DNA of 6,221 nt from Minisyncoccota bacterium (GTDB lineage Bacteria; Patescibacteriota; Minisyncoccia; UBA6257; HR35). A program made the position numbers and the translations under genes. Below are positions 1 to 6,221 of this stretch, in pieces. Below the pieces are notes generated by a model. It did not search any database, was not told the DNA's origin, and saw only the letters and a list, made by a program, of their open reading frames with translations. Each line of letters starts with the position of its first letter. The stretch's first letter is position 1. The stretch spans positions 1 to 6,221 of the forward strand of contig JAPYXA010000031.1 of the NCBI GenBank assembly GCA_028276075.1, given 5' to 3'.

Positions 1-664
1 TAATTTTACAAAAAGCACTTTTTGTTACCAAAATATCTCCATTTTTTACTTCACCCTCAGTTATAATTACAGAAGCTAAGATACCTCTTTTGGGATCCTT
101 AAAAGCCTCTAATATATAGCCTTCTCCTTTTTTATTTATTTCTACTTTTAAATCATAAATATCTCTTAAGATTATAATTGTCTCTAGAAGATCATCTACA
201 CCTTGACCTGTATAAGCAGAAATTTCAACCAGTGGAACATCGCCGCCCCATTTCTCGGGCATTATTTCAAGTTCTATTAGTTGAGATATCACCTTTTGAG
301 GGTCAGCTTCTTTTTTATCTATTTTATTCAAAGCCACAATAAAGGGTATTTTTGAATTCTTTAAATAATTTACGATCTCTTTAGTTTGCTCTTTAACACC
401 TTCATCCGCTGCTATTACTAAAATACTAATATCTGAAATATTAATCCCCCTTTCTCTTAATGTATAAAAAGCTTGATGACCTGGAGTATCAATAAAAGTT
501 ATTTTTTCTCCTTTATAATCTATCTCATAAGCCCCAATACTTTGTGTTATACCTCCAGCTTCTTTTAAGGCTATATTTGATTTTCTTATATAGTCTAATA
601 AAGTAGTCTTACCATGATCTATATGACCTAAAATTGAAACAATTGGCGGTTTTTTAATTATCAT
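1..664 (-). CDS. infB: Translation initiation factor IF-2, N-terminal part (3' end beyond window)
   Basis: IF-2 is the GTPase that places initiator fMet-tRNA on the 30S subunit and promotes subunit joining. The 221 visible codons read straight into a translational GTPase domain. G1 is GHIDHGKT at residues 13-20, the switch I region has EAGGITQ at 35-41, G3 is DTPGH at 59-63 with the catalytic His63, G4 is NKID at 113-116, and G5 is SAY at 149-151, where SAK is usual. The start of a beta-barrel domain II follows (about residue 170 on, GYILEAF...GDILV). The ATG at 664-662 is the natural start: it gives MIIKKPPIVSILGH, matching the family just before G1, and upstream DNA is non-coding. The protein therefore lacks the long N-terminal region of E. 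coli-type IF-2, as in compact IF-2s of reduced genomes. No Shine-Dalgarno is seen. The gene is cut by the window edge, so the fMet-tRNA-binding C-terminal domain is not visible. Confidence 0.95.
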   Translation of the reverse strand, partial: MIIKKPPIVSILGHIDHGKTTLLDYIRKSNIALKEAGGITQSIGAYEIDYKGEKITFIDTPGHQAFYTLRERGINISDISILVIAADEGVKEQTKEIVNYLKNSKIPFIVALNKIDKKEADPQKVISQLIELEIMPEKWGGDVPLVEISAYTGQGVDDLLETIIILRDIYDLKVEINKKGEGYILEAFKDPKRGILASVIITEGEVKNGDILVTKSAFCKI

Positions 665-730
665 CTTAAAATGTAAATTTTAAATTATCAAAAATTTAAA
701 TTTAGAATTTTAGACAAATAAAAAATAGCT

Positions 731-765
731 AAAAAAAAATTATTTCAATACCTTAAAATAATTTT
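731..765 (-). terminator. Possible all-A/U intrinsic terminator after gatC
   Basis: On the minus strand a perfect 10-bp inverted repeat (AAAATTATTT at 765-756, AAATAATTTT at 745-736) encloses a 10-nt loop and runs directly into a run of nine T (739-731). Position and polarity suit a terminator for the pil-gatC transcript, 55 bp past the gatC stop. The stem has no G:C pair and would be weak, and A+T-rich DNA produces such repeats by chance, so this is tentative. Confidence 0.3.
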
Positions 766-788
766 ACTAATTTTTATTTAAATTTCAA
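761..788 (-). promoter_or_regulatory. Possible sigma70-type promoter for infB
   Basis: On the minus strand TTGAAA (788-783) and TAAAAT (766-761) are separated by 16 nt, each matching the -35 and -10 consensus at five of six positions. They lie in the only sizeable intergenic gap of the window, upstream of infB, leaving a leader of roughly 90 nt. The -10 box overlaps the possible terminator stem. Another -10-like box, GATAAT (689-684), lies closer to the start but has no -35 at suitable spacing. In DNA this A+T-rich such boxes are weak evidence. Confidence 0.22.
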
Positions 789-819
789 AGAAAATTAAAA
801 AATAAAAAATAGTAATAGG

Positions 820-1110
820 TTATTTATCCAAAATTTTAGGAACTTTTAAATATCTATCTTCTAACTCTGGAAAATTCTTCATTATTAATTCAATTTCTTC
901 TGAATTTTGTATTTGCAGATTTTTATCTTCTCTTAAAGGTAAATTTTCTAACAAGCTAAATAAAGGAGAAAAATCATCTAAATTTAAATCATTTATCTTA
1001 TTTACATATTCAATAATTTCATTTAAACTTTTAGCCAATTCTTTCTTTTCCTGCTCGTCTAATTTGATTCTTGCTAGCTCAGCTATTTTTTCAATTTGTT
1101 CTTCAAACAT
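820..1110 (-). CDS. gatC: Asp-tRNA(Asn)/Glu-tRNA(Gln) amidotransferase subunit C
   Basis: GatC is the small subunit of GatCAB, which converts misacylated Glu-tRNA(Gln) or Asp-tRNA(Asn) to Gln-tRNA(Gln) or Asn-tRNA(Asn) in organisms lacking the direct synthetases; it tethers GatA to GatB. The 96-residue product has the usual family length and layout: N-terminal helix with LARIKL at 12-17, a second helix with LNEIIEYVNKIN at 29-40, LRED at 59-62, and the C-terminal VPKIL at 90-94. The start ATG at 1110-1108 gives the expected N-terminus; no Shine-Dalgarno precedes it. It follows pilD by 17 nt and is probably the last gene of the pilus operon. gatA and gatB are not next to it: downstream comes infB after a 155-bp gap. 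The link to pilus genes looks like a genomic-economy arrangement, not a functional one. Confidence 0.9.
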   Translation of the reverse strand: MFEEQIEKIAELARIKLDEQEKKELAKSLNEIIEYVNKINDLNLDDFSPLFSLLENLPLREDKNLQIQNSEEIELIMKNFPELEDRYLKVPKILDK

Positions 1111-1127
1111 ATCTATTTAATTTTATT

Positions 1128-1946
1128 TTAAAGTTTAAAAAAATCAAAATAAAATTTGCTTAATTTATATCCAAAAACAATAGTAATCATAATGCCTAAA
1201 AAGAAAAATGGCACAAAAGGAATAGGCTGTTTGAATTTTTTATTTTTTAAAATCAAATAAAAACCATAAATAGAACCCAAAAAAGAAGAAACCAATATAG
1301 AAAACAAAGCATCTCCTGCTCTCAAGAATAATCCAATTAAAAAAACCACTTTAACATCACCAAAACCCAAACCCTCTCCTTTTGTTATAATATAAAGCAA
1401 TAAAAAAAGAGAACTTAAAAGTAAAGCAGAAATTAAAGGTTCAATCTTTCCATAAAAATTAAAAACATAGTTTAAAAGATAAGTAAAGTCTCTTTGAGGT
1501 AAATTAAAATAAGTTTTAAATAGAAAAAATAAAATAAAAACAAATAATCCAAAAATTATAAATCTATCATCAATTAAAAAAGTTTTTAAATCATAAAGAG
1601 CCAGAACAAAAATAATACTTAAAAATATAAAATAAAATAAAAATTCAACTAAAGATAAAAAATTTATGTTAAAAATAATAGACTTTGACAGTAAATAAAC
1701 CCAAACTCCAGTTAAAATTTCTACGACCAAATATCTTAAGGGTATTTTAAAACCACAGTTTAGACATCTACCTTTTTGAATAATAAAGCTTAAAACAGGA
1801 ATGAGTTCTTTCCAGCTTAATTTTTTTTTACAATTAGGACATTTAGATCTCGAAAACAAAAAATCTTCATTATTTTCTAATCTTAATGCTATATTATTTA
1901 AAAATGATCCCCAAAATAAACCAAAAACAAAGAAGAAAATATACAT
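1128..1946 (-). CDS. pilD: Type IV prepilin peptidase / N-methyltransferase
   Basis: PilD is a polytopic inner-membrane aspartyl protease that cleaves the leader of type IV prepilins and methylates the new N-terminal residue. The 272-residue product starts with a hydrophobic segment containing FGLFWGSFLNN (residues 8-18). The cytoplasmic domain has the four zinc-type cysteines C36, C39, C61 and C64, followed by PLRYLVVEILTG (69-80). The two catalytic aspartates are D119 (in YDLKTFLIDD) and D197 (in GEGLGFGDVK), the latter being the hallmark GxGxGD motif. Several further membrane segments fill residues 95-250. Presence of the cysteine domain suggests both peptidase and methylase activity. The spacing between the two aspartates (78 residues) is somewhat longer than in typical enzymes. 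The gene begins 5 nt after the pilC stop, with its ATG preceded only by T and A runs and no Shine-Dalgarno, so translation may be coupled to pilC. Confidence 0.95.
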   Translation of the reverse strand: MYIFFFVFGLFWGSFLNNIALRLENNEDFLFSRSKCPNCKKKLSWKELIPVLSFIIQKGRCLNCGFKIPLRYLVVEILTGVWVYLLSKSIIFNINFLSLVEFLFYFIFLSIIFVLALYDLKTFLIDDRFIIFGLFVFILFFLFKTYFNLPQRDFTYLLNYVFNFYGKIEPLISALLLSSLFLLLYIITKGEGLGFGDVKVVFLIGLFLRAGDALFSILVSSFLGSIYGFYLILKNKKFKQPIPFVPFFFLGIMITIVFGYKLSKFYFDFFKL

Positions 1947-1951
1947 TTTTT

Positions 1952-3154
1952 TTAAAAATTTTGAACGTATTTTGTTAAAGAAAGCAAGGGGATAAGAAGC
2001 GATGCCTCAAGCATTCCCAAACCTGCTCCTAATAAAATTATAAGAAATGGTTGAATAATTTCTCCTATGCTTCCTAATTGAGCTTGAGTTGTTTCATCAA
2101 AAAATTTCAAAATAGTAAAAGCTACTTCAGTTGTTTTTCCTGTTTTTTCAGAAGTTTTAAAAGATTCAACTACAATTTTAGGAAATAAATTAGGAAACAT
2201 TTCAAGAGAATCTCCAACTGTTTTACCTTTCCTAACATCTTCAATAATTTGATCAATTGCTGATTCATAAAGAGGATGACCTATGCTATCTCTTATAATC
2301 TCAAGCGATTCAAGAATTGAAACCCCTCCAGTTAACAGATAATAAAAAGATTCTAAAAATTGCATCACAAAAATGTTTTTAATTAAATCAGAAATCACTG
2401 GGATATTTTCTATAATTTTAAATATAAAAACTTTTCCCTCTCTGGTTTTAAAATATTCAAAAAGATAATAAACAAAAAAAATAAAAATAACCAATAAAAA
2501 AAATCCATACTTTACCATACCATCTGAAATTGCTTGAAAAATTCTAGTTATTTTTGGTATAGGAATATTATTTTCAATAAAAATTTTGGTAATCTGAGGG
2601 ATTACCATATAAAATAAAATAACCATAACACCCAGAGATAAAACTAAAACTATCATAGGATAAGTTAAAGCTTGAATAGCCCTGGAGCGAAATTTTATTT
2701 GATTTTCAATATGCTCAGATAAATAAACCAAAACTTCATCTAAACTTCCAATTGACTCACCTACTTTTATTAAACCAACATAATAAGAATTAAACAAATC
2801 AGGAAACTTATTTAAAGACTCAGAAAACTTTAAGCCACCTATTAAGTCATTATAAATTTCTATTAAAACATACTTGAAGTAATAATTACCTGTTGTTTCA
2901 GATAAGGCTCTTATAGAATCATCTAAGGATGTTTTTGCTTTCAGTAAATAAGAAAGTTGTCTCGTAAACAAATAAATATCTTTTAATTTAGGTTTTTGCC
3001 AAAAAAGTGGCCTTCTAGTTTGAGTTTTTAAAAAAGTTACGAAAAGATTTTGACTTTGTAATAATTTTAAGGCTTCTTCTTTATCTTTAGCATCAACTAA
3101 TCCTTCTTTTAAAATTCCCTCCTGAGTATAAGCTTTAAATTGAAATTTAGGCAT
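1952..3154 (-). CDS. pilC: Type IV pilus inner-membrane platform protein PilC (GspF family)
   Basis: PilC forms the inner-membrane platform on which the cytoplasmic ATPases act during pilus assembly. The 400-residue product matches the usual family length. It opens with the short N-terminal region typical of the family (FQFKAYTQEGILKEG at 4-18), followed by two GspF repeats. Repeat one covers about residues 62-188 (RQLSYLLKAKTSLDDSIRAL, then VGESIGSLDEVL at 131-142 and a membrane helix at about 164-186). Repeat two covers about 263-392 (FLESFYYLLTGGVSILESLE, then TSEKTGKTTEVA at 334-345 and a final membrane helix). A third membrane helix lies at about 214-234. In repeat two the usual glycine before the Glu is Ser335 wise replaced (TSEKTG instead of VGExxG). 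The ATG overlaps the pilT stop as TAATG, and the gene is followed by pilD after 5 nt. Confidence 0.95.
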   Translation of the reverse strand: MPKFQFKAYTQEGILKEGLVDAKDKEEALKLLQSQNLFVTFLKTQTRRPLFWQKPKLKDIYLFTRQLSYLLKAKTSLDDSIRALSETTGNYYFKYVLIEIYNDLIGGLKFSESLNKFPDLFNSYYVGLIKVGESIGSLDEVLVYLSEHIENQIKFRSRAIQALTYPMIVLVLSLGVMVILFYMVIPQITKIFIENNIPIPKITRIFQAISDGMVKYGFFLLVIFIFFVYYLFEYFKTREGKVFIFKIIENIPVISDLIKNIFVMQFLESFYYLLTGGVSILESLEIIRDSIGHPLYESAIDQIIEDVRKGKTVGDSLEMFPNLFPKIVVESFKTSEKTGKTTEVAFTILKFFDETTQAQLGSIGEIIQPFLIILLGAGLGMLEASLLIPLLSLTKYVQNF

Positions 3155-3162
3155 TACTCCTC
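3152..3162 (-). promoter_or_regulatory. Shine-Dalgarno-like GAGGAG and TAATG stop-start overlap at pilC
   Basis: On the minus strand GAGGAG (3162-3157) lies two bases before the pilC ATG, and the last pilT stop TAA shares its final A with that ATG. The overlap suggests that ribosomes finishing pilT restart on pilC. The GAGGAG also encodes the last two glutamates of PilT and its spacing to the ATG is shorter than ideal, so its ribosome-binding role is uncertain. It is the only clear purine Shine-Dalgarno-like sequence before any start in the window. Confidence 0.4.
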
Positions 3163-4151
3163 AAGCAAGTATCTAAGCTTTGTTTGGTTTAAACTAAATT
3201 CTATTGCTTTTTCCAAAGAAATTTCGCCTACATGCACCAAATTAACCAATGAACGTTCAAGCGAAATCAAACCTTCGGATAAACTTGTATCAATAACACT
3301 ATCTATTTGATATACTTTATTTTCTCTTATTAAATTCCTAACTGCATTATTAGCAACTAATACTTCGCAAGCAGGAACTCTCCCTCCTCTAATTCTTGGC
3401 ACTAATCTTTGAGAAACAATACCTATCAAAGTAGAAGCCAGCTGAAGTCTTGCTTGGTTTTTTTGATTCTCTGGTAAAACATCAACTATCCTATCTATTG
3501 TTTGAGAAGCCGAATTGGTATGTAGCGTTGCTAAAACTAAATGTCCTGTTTCAGCAGCTGTTAATGCAATAGAAATAGATTCAGCATCTCTCAATTCACC
3601 TATCATAATAACATCTGGATCTTCTCTTAAAGTAGCCTTTAAAGCTCTATGCCAATCAGGAGAATGTATTGGAATTTCTCTTTGAGAAATGATAGATTAT
3701 TAATAGTATCAATCAAAGATGCTAACGTAGTTGATTTGCCAACTCCAGCCGGACCAGTAATTAAAATAAACCCTTGTCTTTTATCTATAAATTCATTTAA
3801 AATTGGGGGTAAATTTAATTCTTCAATGCCCTTTATTTCATTAGGAATAAAACGAAATGCTCCTGCCCATCCTTGTATTTGTAAATAAACATTGCATCTA
3901 AATCTTCTTTTTTCATCTAAAGAAAAAGAAAAATCTAAATCTTTATATTTTAAGAGTTTTTTTTGACCATCTTCATTAAGCAAAGAAAAAAGCATTACTT
4001 TGGCATCTTCAACAGTCAAAACATCAAACTGGGTTAAAGGAAACAACTCGCCATCTTTTCTCATAATTGGAAAATTTCCTGGAATAATATGCAAATCTGA
4101 GGCTTGTTGGTTATCAATAAAATAAAGTAATTCTTTTAAACGATCATCCAT
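3154..4151 (-). pseudogene. pilT: Twitching motility (pilus retraction) ATPase PilT, broken by internal frameshifting deletion
   Basis: PilT is a hexameric ATPase that depolymerises type IV pili. The 5' fragment (4151-3639, ATG at 4151-4149) has the N-terminal domain (ASDLHI at 17-22, FRCNVYLQIQGWAGAFR) and Walker A GPAGVGKS at 133-140, then leaves the PilT frame after about Asn151-Asn152. Homology resumes in another frame from position 3696 (SIISQREIPIHSPDWHRAL), continuing through Walker B (REDPDVIMIGELRD), the His box (TAAETGHLVLATLHT), AVRNLIRE and a normal C-terminus ending at 3154. Lined up with PilB in this window and with PilT in general, the segment with the Asp box (IEDPIE-like) is missing. 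The loss is about 52-64 nt and must be 3n+1 to explain the frame change. Both halves are otherwise open and well conserved. As written the product would be inactive. The change could be a recent mutation or a sequencing/assembly error. The gene follows pilB by 17 nt and overlaps pilC by one base. Confidence 0.85.
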
Positions 4152-4168
4152 TTTTGAAATCTAATTTA

Positions 4169-5872
4169 CTAAGCAACCTTAAAAACTTCTTCTAATGATA
4201 TAAGTCCCCTGGAAGATTTTATTATACCATCAAGTCTTAAAGAAATAAAATTTTGTTTTTTAATAACTTCTAAAATTTCAGCTTCTCCTTTATGTTGAAA
4301 TATTAACTCTGCTACCTCTTTATTCATTTCAAACATTTCAAAAATTCCTATTCTACCTATATATCCTTTAAAATTGCATCTTTGACAACCAAGGCTCATA
4401 AATGACTTAATCTGAATTTTTTGATATTCAGCCGGAGCATCTCTTAAAACTTCTTCTGCTTCTTTTAAAAGATCAGAAGGAATCTCTTTTTCCTGTAAAC
4501 AATCTGGGCATAAATTTCTTACCAATCTTTGTGCAATTACTAAATTAACAGTTGAAGGTATAAAATAGGGTTTTACCCCCATATCTATTAATCTAGGAAT
4601 AGCTCCAGAAGCAGTATTTGTATGCAAAGTAGAAAAAACCAAATGACCAGTCAAAGAAGCATGTGTTGCAAGTTCTGCAGTTTCTTCGTCTCTTATCTCT
4701 CCCACTAAAATTACATCCGGATCTTGTCTTAAAATTTCTCTTAAACCTTTAGCAAAAGTATAATCTATCTCTGGTCTAACTTGAGATTGATTTATTCCTA
4801 CTATTTTATATTCAACAGGATCTTCTAAGCTAACTATATTAATTTTTTCTTTGTTAATTTCTTGAACTAAAGCATAAAGTGTTGTAGTTTTACCAGAACC
4901 AGTTGGTCCAGTTACTAAAATCATACCAAAAGACTTTCGTAAATTTCTTGAAACTAATTCAAAATGATAGTCAGATAAACCTAATTCCTGGACCTTTTTT
5001 AAACCAACAAGTGGATCTAAAATTCTAATTGCCACTTTTTCCCCGTTAACAGTTGGGAAAATACCAACTCTAAAATCTATTTCCCTACCTTGAACCATAG
5101 CTCTAAATCTTCCATCTTGAGTTATTCTAGTCTCATCTAATCTTAAATTAGTTAAAATTTTAACTCTATTAACCAATGAAGAATGAAGATCTTTTGGAAA
5201 ATAAGCGAAAGTTTTTAAATCTCCAAAAAGCCTTAATCTTATTCTTGATTTATCTGGTAAAGGCTCTAAATGAATGTCTGAAGCTCTCAAAGCAACAGCT
5301 TTTCTAACCAAAATTTCAAAAAGATTAATTACTGGCCCTTCTTCTGCACTAGCCACTCCTTGAGACAAATAAAAAAACTCCTCCTGTATTTGTTTGCCAG
5401 TGCTTTTTCTCCAATCACCAACTAATTTTTTTACCTCTTCATTAAAATTAATATAGTCTTCCAGATGAATGTAAAAATCTTTAATAGAGATTAAAAATAA
5501 TCTAATTTCAACATTTAAAATGTTTCTTAAGGCATCAATAACTCTTACATTAAAATCTGGAATTTCTGGATTAACCACTCCTAAAAACAACACATTCTCT
5601 TGATAATCAAATGGCAATATCTTATAGTTCCTAGCCATAGCTTCTGAAACCTTACTTAAAATATCCTTAGGTATAACCTCGTCTATTTGAAAAATTTTAA
5701 CAGGTAAATTATAGACTTTCCTCTTAAGTTCCAAAAATTCTTCAGGCGAGATTAAACCTTTACCAAAAAAATACTCTTCAAAATCCACTCCTGCAACTTT
5801 TGCATCCAGTATCCAATCTTCTATTTCTGGATATTTATTTTTAAATTCTTGAATTATTATTTCTTCTTTCAT
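4169..5872 (-). CDS. pilB: Type IV pilus assembly ATPase PilB (GspE family)
   Basis: PilB is the cytoplasmic hexameric ATPase that powers pilin addition at the base of the type IV pilus through PilC. The 567-residue product is full length. Residues about 50-140 form the GspE/MshE-type N-terminal domain. The second N-domain starts with ASDIHLEP (197-204). The ATPase core contains Walker A GPTGSGKT (322-329), the Asp box SLEDPVE (348-354), Walker B DPDVILVGEIRD (384-395, catalytic Glu392) and the His box with His410 and His417. The zinc-binding cysteines C455, C458, C496 and C499 distinguish assembly ATPases from PilT. One departure: the usual RxRxDG after the N2 motif reads RLRLFGD (212-218), so the conserved Asp is replaced by Phe. 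The ATG at 5872-5870 follows the upstream gene by 15 nt, has no Shine-Dalgarno, and the gene ends in TAG. All catalytic residues are present, so it should be active. Confidence 0.96.
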   Translation of the reverse strand: MKEEIIIQEFKNKYPEIEDWILDAKVAGVDFEEYFFGKGLISPEEFLELKRKVYNLPVKIFQIDEVIPKDILSKVSEAMARNYKILPFDYQENVLFLGVVNPEIPDFNVRVIDALRNILNVEIRLFLISIKDFYIHLEDYINFNEEVKKLVGDWRKSTGKQIQEEFFYLSQGVASAEEGPVINLFEILVRKAVALRASDIHLEPLPDKSRIRLRLFGDLKTFAYFPKDLHSSLVNRVKILTNLRLDETRITQDGRFRAMVQGREIDFRVGIFPTVNGEKVAIRILDPLVGLKKVQELGLSDYHFELVSRNLRKSFGMILVTGPTGSGKTTTLYALVQEINKEKINIVSLEDPVEYKIVGINQSQVRPEIDYTFAKGLREILRQDPDVILVGEIRDEETAELATHASLTGHLVFSTLHTNTASGAIPRLIDMGVKPYFIPSTVNLVIAQRLVRNLCPDCLQEKEIPSDLLKEAEEVLRDAPAEYQKIQIKSFMSLGCQRCNFKGYIGRIGIFEMFEMNKEVAELIFQHKGEAEILEVIKKQNFISLRLDGIIKSSRGLISLEEVFKVA

Positions 5873-5887
5873 TAAATTTAAATTTTA

Positions 5888-6151
5888 TCAAAAGAGAGAG
5901 CTTCTGCCTATCTCCTCATTTTGAATTTTGGGCAATTCAATTTTCTGATTAGGCAAATTGCTTAAAAATTTTAACATCTCAGAGTAGGGATATTTCTTTA
6001 TAAATTCCTCTTTCTCTTTAGAAATTTTTATTTTTTCTGTTGTTTCGCTTTCTAATTTCAAAATATTAAATCTCCATAAAGCAATTATTATAAAAATAAC
6101 AAGCAAAAATAATACCAACATATTGACAATTGCTAAAATTATTCTTTTCAT
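5888..6151 (-). CDS. Small single-pass membrane protein of the pilus operon, unknown function
   Basis: I do not recognise this 87-residue protein. It begins with a positively charged start (MKR) and one long hydrophobic segment (residues about 4-27), followed by a charged, lysine/glutamate-rich stretch (31-53) and a proline-containing tail ending EEIGRSSLF. This suggests an inner-membrane anchor with a short soluble domain, either periplasmic or cytoplasmic. It lies 15 nt before pilB and 17 nt after the preceding gene, so it is probably co-transcribed with the pilus genes and may be an assembly accessory protein in the place where PilN/PilO/PilP-type components are often encoded. That role is inferred only from position. 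It could also be a small membrane protein unrelated to pili. The reading frame ends with adjacent in-frame stops TGA TAA. The A+T-rich composition matches its neighbours. Confidence 0.7.
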   Translation of the reverse strand: MKRIILAIVNMLVLFLLVIFIIIALWRFNILKLESETTEKIKISKEKEEFIKKYPYSEMLKFLSNLPNQKIELPKIQNEEIGRSSLF

Positions 6152-6168
6152 ATTTTAAATTTTAATTT

Positions 6169-6221
6169 TTATTTAACTGGCATATAATAAGTTTCGACAG
6201 ATAATCTTGCTTCTCCATTTT
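6169..6221 (-). CDS. C-terminal end of an upstream gene, possibly a PilN/PilO-like pilus protein
   Basis: Only the last 16 codons and the TAA stop (6171-6169) are inside the window; the start lies beyond the right edge. The tail reads NGEARLSVETYYMPVK, a beta-strand-like ending. The other two minus-strand frames give less protein-like text. The stop is 17 nt before the ATG of the 87-residue membrane protein, which fits the tight operon spacing seen throughout. In type IV pilus clusters the genes before pilB are often pilM, pilN and pilO, so a PilO-like protein is a reasonable guess, but 16 residues cannot decide it. Confidence 0.5.
   Translation of the reverse strand, partial: NGEARLSVETYYMPVK

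Noticed and set aside
692..703. 12-bp palindrome AAATTTAAATTT in the infB leader as an operator
   Set aside because: Such A/T palindromes are expected by chance in DNA of this composition, and similar tracts occur before other starts in the window.
1801..1995. Plus-strand open frame of 64 codons
   Set aside because: It lies antisense to the well-supported pilD and pilC genes, has no recognisable domain, and its composition is explained by the reverse complement of those genes.
3154..3606. Treating the 3' part of pilT as a separate 150-residue protein starting at the ATG at 3606
   Set aside because: That ATG is the internal Met of the Walker B region (DVIMIGELRD); conserved PilT sequence continues upstream in the same frame to 3696, so this is the second half of a broken gene.
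3639..3698. Programmed ribosomal frameshift joining the two pilT halves
   Set aside because: A frameshift would not restore the missing Asp-box segment of about 17-21 residues, and I see no slippery heptamer with a downstream structure at the junction.
3649..3888. Plus-strand open frame of 79 codons
   Set aside because: It is antisense to the pilT coding sequence and has no domain or start signal of its own.
5885..5890. Alternative genetic code with TGA read as glycine
   Set aside because: The only TGA stop seen here is followed at once by an in-frame TAA, so it does not decide the matter by itself, but the long genes use ordinary GGN glycine codons and contain no in-frame TGA.
1..6221. CRISPR array, transposon, tRNA or rRNA gene
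   Set aside because: No spaced direct repeats, transposase-like coding, or structured RNA sequence was seen; coding sequence fills nearly all of the window.

Overview
This window is a low-G+C (roughly 70-75% A+T by eye) bacterial stretch in which every gene I can support lies on the minus strand, so the biological order runs from high to low coordinates. That order is: end of an unidentified protein (6221-6169), a small single-pass membrane protein (6151-5888), PilB assembly ATPase (5872-4169), a broken PilT retraction ATPase (4151-3154), PilC inner-membrane platform protein (3154-1952), PilD prepilin peptidase (1946-1128), GatC amidotransferase subunit (1110-820), a 155-bp non-coding gap, then the N-terminal 221 codons of translation initiation factor IF-2 (664-1, running off the window).

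From the right edge down to gatC the genes are separated by 18 nt or less. pilT and pilC overlap by one base (TAATG). This looks like one type IV pilus assembly operon with gatC as its last gene. PilB would drive pilin polymerisation, PilT depolymerisation, PilC couples the ATPases to the pilus base, and PilD cleaves and N-methylates prepilins. No pilin gene is visible here. infB probably has its own transcription start, because the only sizeable gap, with a weak terminator-like hairpin and promoter-like boxes, lies just before it.

The combination of a compact IF-2 that begins directly at its GTPase domain, a dense type IV pilus cluster, high A+T and almost no Shine-Dalgarno sequences suggests a reduced genome, most likely a Patescibacteria/CPR (Parcubacteria-like) organism. 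This is an inference from gene style, not proof. Long reading frames without in-frame TGA argue against the TGA-as-glycine code.

The most notable observation is the pilT lesion. The two halves of a normal PilT sit in different frames, and about 52-64 nt that should encode the Asp box between Walker A and Walker B are missing at about position 3694-3701. This is either a real recent loss of the retraction motor or an assembly error. I did not find an obviously new biological system; the best candidate for uncharacterised biology is the 87-residue membrane protein just upstream of pilB.
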